A stretch of DNA of 64,000 bases from positions 1 through 64,000 of the forward strand of contig NZ_JAPUVI010000055.1 of NCBI RefSeq assembly GCF_029255285.1, given 5' to 3'. The DNA is from Accumulibacter sp. Lineage in GTDB: Bacteria; Pseudomonadota; Gammaproteobacteria; Burkholderiales; Rhodocyclaceae. Each line of letters opens with the position of its first letter. Positions within the stretch are counted from its first letter, which is position 1. The position numbers were made by a program, and so were the translations under genes. Below are positions 58,781-64,000 of this stretch, piece after piece. Below the pieces are notes generated by a model that saw nothing but the letters and a program-made list of their open reading frames with translations, ran no database searches and had not been told where the DNA came from.

Positions 58781-60392
58781 GCGCTGGCGTCGTGCAAGCG
58801 GTGCGGAACGGCCACCGGCGATCGTGCGCGATGTACTTGACGCAGCCGCGAGTAGCGAGCGCTGGGCCCGCTTGTCGGCTTCGTCTGTCGGTATTGCGCT
58901 GACCTGCCTGACGCTTCCGGCTCAAGCCGAAAAGTGGCAGATCGTGCCCACCATCGCGGTCAATGAGACCCTCACCAACAACGTTTTTCTCGATTCCTCG
59001 AACCCGACCAGCGACTTGGTCACGGCCATCACGCCGGGGATTTCGATCGATGGCAAGAGTGGTCGCGCCAATCTGCGTCTGACCTATGGGCTGACGCAAA
59101 ACCTCTATGCCCGGGAGTCGTCGTCGAACAACCGTCAGAATGCGCTGACGGCGATCGGCACGCTCGAAGCGATCGAGGACTGGCTGTTCATCGATGCCAC
59201 CGGGACGATTTCGCAGCAGTATCTTTCGGCCTTCGGCAAGGTTTCGCCGAGCACTGCCAACATCGACAACAACCGGACCGAAACGTCGAGCTACTCGATT
59301 TCTCCCTATATCAAGGGCAGATCACTTTTTTCTACGGAGTACCTCCTCAAGTACACCGCGTCTACGACGTCGTCGAAGTCCAACCTGGCGTCCGATACGA
59401 CGACCAACCAGTGGCTTGGCCGGATAGCCGGCATTACGCCTTTGACCGCGGTGACCTGGTCGCTCGACGCGAGCCGGGTGTCGACCGACTACAGCAGCCC
59501 GTTTTCGCGCGACCGCGACGACACGCGTTACGGGGTCACCCTGGCGTATCGCTTCAGTCCGCAGCTACAGGTGTCGGTCACCGGTGGGCGGGAGACGACC
59601 AACCTCGTCAGTCTGCAGGACGAGACGCATGGCGACTCGGGTTTCGGCTTGGTGTGGACACCGAGTTCGCGGACCAAGCTGGAGGCGAGCACGACGCGGC
59701 GTTTCTTCGGCAACAGCTACCAGGTAGCTTTCAGCCACCGCATGCCGAAGTCTTTGGTCAGCTATATCGCGAGCCGCAACGTGTCTTATCAGCCGCAAGG
59801 TGTGGGTAATACCGGGCAGGGCAGCAACTACGACGCCTATTATGCGATCATCGCGGCCAGCAACCCGGGACTCGCGCCCGACGCGATCCGGGCGCAGGTC
59901 ATTCAGGTTCTGCAGGACAGGGGGGTGCCGGCGGATGGCACGGTGGTCAACGGCTTCCTGACCAATCGTCCGACCTTGCAGGAACTGCAGCAACTCTCGC
60001 TCGCCATGTTGGGTGTCCGCAACACCGTGACCTTGACGGCGACGCAGAGCGAGCAACAGCCGCTTGGCGTACTGAACGGTGCGACCGACGATTTCTCGCT
60101 CAGCAACCGGACGCAGCAACGCGGAGTGGGCCTGGTCTGGGGGCATAAGCTAACAGGCTTTTCTTCGCTTTCCATGTCGCTCAACGCACAGCGGAGCATC
60201 GGCTTCACCGCCGGTTCGCCGGAAACGAAGACGCAGGGCGCGTATGTGTTATTTACCACGCGGCTATCGCCCCAGGCGAGTGCCAACGTGACCGCACGCC
60301 GGGTGATTTCCGACAACTCGGGCGGTTCCGGGCTGGTAAACACCGGCTATACCGAGAGCGCGCTGACCGGCGGTCTTTCCTATCGTTTCTGA
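58770..60392 (+). CDS. XrtA-associated outer-membrane protein (TIGR03016-type)
   Basis: 540 residues. After a signal-like stretch (SVGIALTCLTLPAQAEK) the protein reads as a large beta barrel with repeated amphipathic strands (IVPTIAVNETLTNNVFLDS, SGRANLRLTYGLTQNLYARE, DTRYGVTLAYRFSPQLQVSVTGG). It ends GGLSYRF, the C-terminal Phe of an outer-membrane protein. The place between the kinase and the ATPase fits the PEP-CTERM-associated family of this locus. ATG at 58770 overlaps the kinase stop by 11 bp; an in-frame ATG at 58761 is also possible. It may form the outer-membrane polysaccharide exit pore. Confidence 0.88.
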   Translation: MVLERWRRASGAERPPAIVRDVLDAAASSERWARLSASSVGIALTCLTLPAQAEKWQIVPTIAVNETLTNNVFLDSSNPTSDLVTAITPGISIDGKSGRANLRLTYGLTQNLYARESSSNNRQNALTAIGTLEAIEDWLFIDATGTISQQYLSAFGKVSPSTANIDNNRTETSSYSISPYIKGRSLFSTEYLLKYTASTTSSKSNLASDTTTNQWLGRIAGITPLTAVTWSLDASRVSTDYSSPFSRDRDDTRYGVTLAYRFSPQLQVSVTGGRETTNLVSLQDETHGDSGFGLVWTPSSRTKLEASTTRRFFGNSYQVAFSHRMPKSLVSYIASRNVSYQPQGVGNTGQGSNYDAYYAIIAASNPGLAPDAIRAQVIQVLQDRGVPADGTVVNGFLTNRPTLQELQQLSLAMLGVRNTVTLTATQSEQQPLGVLNGATDDFSLSNRTQQRGVGLVWGHKLTGFSSLSMSLNAQRSIGFTAGSPETKTQGAYVLFTTRLSPQASANVTARRVISDNSGGSGLVNTGYTESALTGGLSYRF

Positions 60393-60401
60393 TCGTTCCT
60401 T

Positions 60402-61496
60402 ATGTACGAGTCCTTCTACGGCCTGACCAACAAGCCTTTTCAGCTAAATCCCGACCCGTCGTTCTATTTCGCCAGCAAGCAGCATCGACGCGCGATGGCC
60501 TATCTGGAGTATGGTCTGAACCAGAACGAGGGATTCATCGTCGTTACTGGCGAGGTGGGTGCGGGTAAGACGACGATCGTGCGCGGCCTGTTGAAGGACC
60601 TCGACCACGAAAAAGTGGTGGCAGCTCAACTGGTCACCACACAACTCGACGCGGAGGATACCTTGCGCATGGTGGCCGCGGCGTTCGGCGTTGGTACCAA
60701 GAATGTCGGGAAATCCGAACTGCTGCTTGCGCTCGAGGCTTTTTTGGTCGATGTCACCCGTCAGGGCAAGCGCTGCTTGCTGATTGTGGACGAGGCACAG
60801 AACCTCACGTCACGTGCGGTCGAAGAACTGCGGATGTTGTCGAACTTCCAGTTTGGTACGCAGGCCTTGTTGCAGAGCTTTCTGATCGGTCAGCCGGAGT
60901 TCCGGAAGATCATGCAGAGCCCGCAGATGCAGCAACTGCGCCAGCGGGTGATCGCTGCCTGCCATATCGGGCCGATGGACCAGGACGAAACGCAGGCGTA
61001 CATCGAGCACCGCCTCAAGTGTGCGGGATCACAAGGCCTGCCGCGCTTCGACGCCGGTGCTTTCGAAGCGGTTTTCGAAGCCAGCGGTGGCGTCCCGCGG
61101 CGTATCAACGCCCATTGCGACCGTCTGTTGTTGTCCGGTTTTCTGAATGGCAAGACCGACTTCACGCGTAGCGACGTGGAAGACGTCGCCAAGGAAATTC
61201 GTGAGGAAACACAATCGGCGTCGTCAGCGGCGACGACCAAGCTGACTGATGGTGAGCCGGGCGTGATCCCCTCTCAACTCAGCGACAGCGCTGTTCTGGA
61301 TATCGACCTGTCGCGACTGGCGATGGATCCGAGCACTGCCGACCAGGCGTCACGCGTCATTGCCGACCTGAAGACCGGTCAGGCGGAGCAGCGAATGATA
61401 CGTATCGAGCGCAGCATGTTTCGCCTGGAACGCAACAATGCCGCGCTCCTTTCGCTGCTTCAGCAACTGGTCGATGCGGTGCGCGTCAAACCGTGA
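60402..61496 (+). CDS. XrtA-associated AAA ATPase (ExeA/TIGR03015-type)
   Basis: 364 residues. It opens MYESFYGLTNKPFQLNPDPS, with Walker A VTGEVGAGKTT (48-58), Walker B RCLLIVDEAQNLT, sensor PEFRKIMQSPQMQQLRQRV and GGVPRRINAHCDRLLLSGF, all typical of ExeA-like AAA proteins. The C-terminal 100 residues form a low-complexity and coiled-coil tail. Its role in exopolysaccharide assembly is unclear, but it is a constant member of XrtA loci. It starts 9 bp after the outer-membrane gene and overlaps wecB by 4 bp (GTGA). Confidence 0.94.
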   Translation: MYESFYGLTNKPFQLNPDPSFYFASKQHRRAMAYLEYGLNQNEGFIVVTGEVGAGKTTIVRGLLKDLDHEKVVAAQLVTTQLDAEDTLRMVAAAFGVGTKNVGKSELLLALEAFLVDVTRQGKRCLLIVDEAQNLTSRAVEELRMLSNFQFGTQALLQSFLIGQPEFRKIMQSPQMQQLRQRVIAACHIGPMDQDETQAYIEHRLKCAGSQGLPRFDAGAFEAVFEASGGVPRRINAHCDRLLLSGFLNGKTDFTRSDVEDVAKEIREETQSASSAATTKLTDGEPGVIPSQLSDSAVLDIDLSRLAMDPSTADQASRVIADLKTGQAEQRMIRIERSMFRLERNNAALLSLLQQLVDAVRVKP

Positions 61497-62686
61497 AGGA
61501 AGTTGCCTTGGTTGATGAAGTTTGGCCCGCTGGTTTGGGGCCGGTGATTTGTGTGGTCGGCGCACGACCCAATTTCATGAAAATGGCACCCATTCTGCGT
61601 GCCTTCGATGCCCATCATCCGGCCATTCCGACCCTGCTCGTTCATACCGGCCAGCATTACGACAAGGACATGAACGACCGCTTGTTCGTCGACTTGCGCC
61701 TGCCGCATCCAGACCTCAATCTCGAGGTGGGTTCGGGGACCCACGCGGTGCAGACAGCCGAGGTGATGCGCCGTTTCGAGCCGCTCCTCGACACCTATCG
61801 GCCGTCTTGTGTGCTGGTTGTCGGCGACGTGAATTCGACGCTGGCCTGTGCTTTGGTGTGCGCCAAGAAGAATGTGCCTGTGGTGCACGTCGAAGCTGGC
61901 CTGCGCAGTTACGATCGCGCAATGCCCGAGGAGATCAACCGGCTGCTCACCGACCAGATCGCCGATCGCCTATACACCACCGAGCGCAGCGCGCACGCCA
62001 ACCTGGCGCGCGAGGGTGTGGCCGAGGAGCGCGTACGCTTCGTCGGCAATGTCATGATCGACTCGCTGCTGGCCAACCGTGAGCATGCCCGTGCGCCGGC
62101 GACAACCCTGCGCTTGGCTGGCCTCGATCCGGCGCTTGTCGTCGGGGCTTCCGGCTACGGCGTGGTCACGCTGCACCGGCCGTCGAATGTGGACCGCATC
62201 GAGACGCTGGCGCCCTTGCTGTCCGTGCTGCGCGAGGTATCCGAGCGGGTTCCGCTGGTCTTCGCCCTGCACCCGCGCACGCGCGCCAACATCGAACGTT
62301 TCGGGCTGAGCGAAGGACTGGCCAGCCGCCGTATCGCGCTGCTGCCGCCGCAGGGCTATCTGGAGATGCTCGGGCTGCTGGCCGGGGCGAAGGTGGTGCT
62401 CTCCGATTCCGGCGGCCTGCAGGAGGAAACGACAGCCCTCGGCGTTCCCTGCCTGACCTTGCGCGAAAACACTGAGCGTCCGATCACCGTCGAGCAGGGG
62501 ACGAATACCCTCGTCGGTAGCGATCCACAGGCCATCCGCCGTGGCGTCGAGGCGATCCTCGCTGGGGCCGGCAAGAACGGCCGTATCCCGGAGTACTGGG
62601 ACGGCCGCGCCGCGCAGAGAATCGCCGCCGATCTCGCTCGGTGGCTGCTCACTCAGCCTAGCCAGCACACTTCTCTTCACGGATGA
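61493..62686 (+). CDS. wecB: UDP-N-acetylglucosamine 2-epimerase (non-hydrolysing)
   Basis: 397 residues from GTG. VVGARPNFMKMAPILRAFD, VHTGQHYDKDMNDRLFVDL, EAGLRSYDRAMPEEINRLLTDQ and LSDSGGLQEETTALGVPCL are the conserved WecB segments. It converts UDP-GlcNAc to UDP-ManNAc, supplying a sugar for the exopolysaccharide. The GTG overlaps the ATPase stop (GTGA), and the next gene follows after 10 bp. Confidence 0.96.
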   Translation: MKEVALVDEVWPAGLGPVICVVGARPNFMKMAPILRAFDAHHPAIPTLLVHTGQHYDKDMNDRLFVDLRLPHPDLNLEVGSGTHAVQTAEVMRRFEPLLDTYRPSCVLVVGDVNSTLACALVCAKKNVPVVHVEAGLRSYDRAMPEEINRLLTDQIADRLYTTERSAHANLAREGVAEERVRFVGNVMIDSLLANREHARAPATTLRLAGLDPALVVGASGYGVVTLHRPSNVDRIETLAPLLSVLREVSERVPLVFALHPRTRANIERFGLSEGLASRRIALLPPQGYLEMLGLLAGAKVVLSDSGGLQEETTALGVPCLTLRENTERPITVEQGTNTLVGSDPQAIRRGVEAILAGAGKNGRIPEYWDGRAAQRIAADLARWLLTQPSQHTSLHG

Positions 62687-62696
62687 CCGCCGACCG

Positions 62697-63563
62697 ATGA
62701 CCAGCATGCCGCTAACCAACGCCATGACGATCGATGTCGAAGATTACTTCCAGGTCTCGGCGCTTGCCCCATACATCCCACGCGACCAGTGGGATCATCG
62801 TGAGTGCCGGGTCGAAGGGAACGTCGAGCGGATCCTGCTGCTGCTCGACGAGCGGCAGACCAAAGCGACCTTTTTCACCCTCGGCTGGATTGCCGAACGC
62901 TACCCGCATCTCGTTCGCCGTATCGTCGATGGGGGTCACGAACTGGCCAGCCACGGCTATGGCCATGAGCGAGCCAGCGATCTCGACAAAGCCGGTTTTT
63001 CGGCGGACATCGAACGGGCCAAGAAGCTCCTGGAAGACATTTCGGGACAGGAGGTCAAAGGCTACCGGGCGCCGAGTTTTTCGATCGGCGAAGGCAATCT
63101 CTGGGCCTTCGACTGCCTCGAACGTGCCGGCTATCGCTACAGTTCCAGCATCTACCCGATTCGCCATGACCACTACGGCATGCCGGACGCTCCGCGCTTC
63201 GCCCACCCGGTACGCTCCGGGCTGCTCGAGTTACCGGTAACGACCGCCCGTTTCTTCGATCGGAACTGGCCGGCCAGTGGTGGCGGCTATTTTCGCTTGC
63301 TGCCTTACGCGCTATCGCGTTGGTTGCTGCGGCAGGTCAACGAAGTGGATCGGCAGCCGGCGATCTTCTTCTTCCATCCATGGGAGATCGACGCCGGGCA
63401 ACCGCGAATTCCCGGCATCAGCCTCAAAACGCGTTTTCGTCACTATGTCAACCTGCGGCACACCGAGGGCCGGCTGCGGCGCTTGACTGCCGACTTCAGA
63501 TGGGGGCGAATGGATGAGGTGTTCCTCGCCGATCGTCCGCCACCGTCGGCGGTGGGCGCATGA
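62697..63563 (+). CDS. XrtA-associated polysaccharide deacetylase
   Basis: 288 residues. The NodB-like domain opens AMTIDVEDYFQVSALAP (metal-binding Asp pair), has ELASHGYGHERASDLDKAGF with the metal His residues, VKGYRAPSFSIG, and FFFHPWEIDAGQPRIPG at the end. This is the DUF3473-extended deacetylase specific to XrtA loci. It would remove N-acetyl groups from the polymer. ATG at 62697 is chosen; the second ATG (62706) is also plausible. It overlaps the next gene by 4 bp (ATGA). Confidence 0.94.
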   Translation: MTSMPLTNAMTIDVEDYFQVSALAPYIPRDQWDHRECRVEGNVERILLLLDERQTKATFFTLGWIAERYPHLVRRIVDGGHELASHGYGHERASDLDKAGFSADIERAKKLLEDISGQEVKGYRAPSFSIGEGNLWAFDCLERAGYRYSSSIYPIRHDHYGMPDAPRFAHPVRSGLLELPVTTARFFDRNWPASGGGYFRLLPYALSRWLLRQVNEVDRQPAIFFFHPWEIDAGQPRIPGISLKTRFRHYVNLRHTEGRLRRLTADFRWGRMDEVFLADRPPPSAVGA

Positions 63564-64000
63564 AGACGACCACCGAGGAGGTTGCCAGCCTCGCCGCGGT
63601 GAGCGCGCCGCTTGACATCCGGCGTTTGAGTTCCGATGACCGTGCGGCAGCCGGACGTTGGGACGCATTTGTCGATACGTGCCCGGAAGCGACCTTCTTT
63701 CACCGGGCCGGCTGGCAGCGAATCGTCACCGAGGTATTTCGCCATCGGACGTACTTTCTCTACGCCGAGCGTGCCGGCGTGCTCGAGGGCGTCTTGCCGC
63801 TGGCCCAGGTGAAGAGTCTTGTCTTCGGGAACTCGCTGATCTCGCTGCCTTTCGCCGTCTATGGCGGGGTCGCGGCGACCAGCGCAGCGGCGGTCGAGGC
63901 GCTGGAAGGCGAGGCGCAGGCTCTGGCCCGGCGCCTTAGCGTGGACCATCTCGAGTTGCGAAACGTGGGGCGACGCCATGCCGATTGGCCGCTACAGGAT
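63560..64000 (+). CDS. XrtA-associated FemAB-like acyltransferase (5' part, truncated by window)
   Basis: 147 codons are visible. LDIRRLSSDDRAAAGRWDAF, CPEATFFHRAGWQRIVTEVF, YAERAGVLEGVLPLAQVKS and LISLPFAVYGGVAATSA match the N-terminal half of FemAB-family proteins, in particular the PEP-CTERM-associated one found next to the deacetylase. It probably adds an amino acid or acyl group to the polymer. The ATG overlaps the deacetylase stop. Confidence 0.88.
   Translation, partial: MKTTTEEVASLAAVSAPLDIRRLSSDDRAAAGRWDAFVDTCPEATFFHRAGWQRIVTEVFRHRTYFLYAERAGVLEGVLPLAQVKSLVFGNSLISLPFAVYGGVAATSAAAVEALEGEAQALARRLSVDHLELRNVGRRHADWPLQD

Overview
The window is high-GC DNA from a betaproteobacterium, most likely a Rhodocyclales member of the Accumulibacter/Dechloromonas type. 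This rests on gene content: an IRP-type aconitase, FabI, TypA, a group II truncated haemoglobin, and an exopolysaccharide locus of the XrtA/PEP-CTERM kind. No rRNA is present, so the placement is inference.

Layout. Positions 1-4416 (minus) hold a two-gene pair: a TIR-AAA protein, then a membrane AAA-like ATPase with at least 12 nearly identical WD40 repeats that runs off the window. Positions 4503-6565 (minus) hold fabI and two small envelope genes. Positions 6742-13361 (plus) are a four-gene peptide ABC importer operon of the Yej/Opp type. A LysM-rich MltD-like transglycosylase, tRNA-Asp with promoter and terminator, a cyclase-HDOD protein and acnA follow, up to 20344.

Positions 21571-32436 form a foreign island: a truncated IS21 istA, a complete type I-C CRISPR-Cas operon (cas3, cas5, cas8c with an internal cas11c start, cas7, cas4, cas1, cas2), a leader and an array of 25 repeats and 24 spacers, then about 650 bp of non-coding debris. 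Housekeeping and accessory genes occupy 32437-41364: DUF3301, AcpH, an outer-membrane MetA-type protein, an HpaB/AbfD-like flavoprotein, TypA, a truncated haemoglobin, a small winged-helix protein, a CBS/DUF294 protein and a YfcF-type GST.

Positions 41434-49550 (minus) are the most unusual part: eight tightly packed genes encoding a coiled-coil protein, a substrate-binding protein fused to an OmpA peptidoglycan-binding domain, an ABC permease, an ABC ATPase, a membrane coiled-coil protein, a PspA/IM30-like protein, an AAA+ ATPase and a TerB-like protein. Just upstream, in the same orientation, lie an OmpA lipoprotein and an exported WD40-caspase protein (49763-53931). I read the whole block as a candidate undescribed envelope-sensing or envelope-repair system. 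A CheR methyltransferase follows.

From 55476 to the end (plus) is the start of an XrtA-associated exopolysaccharide operon: Wza-like export protein, chain-length determinant, tyrosine kinase with a Gly-Tyr tail, outer-membrane protein, ExeA-like ATPase, WecB, deacetylase and a truncated FemAB-like gene.
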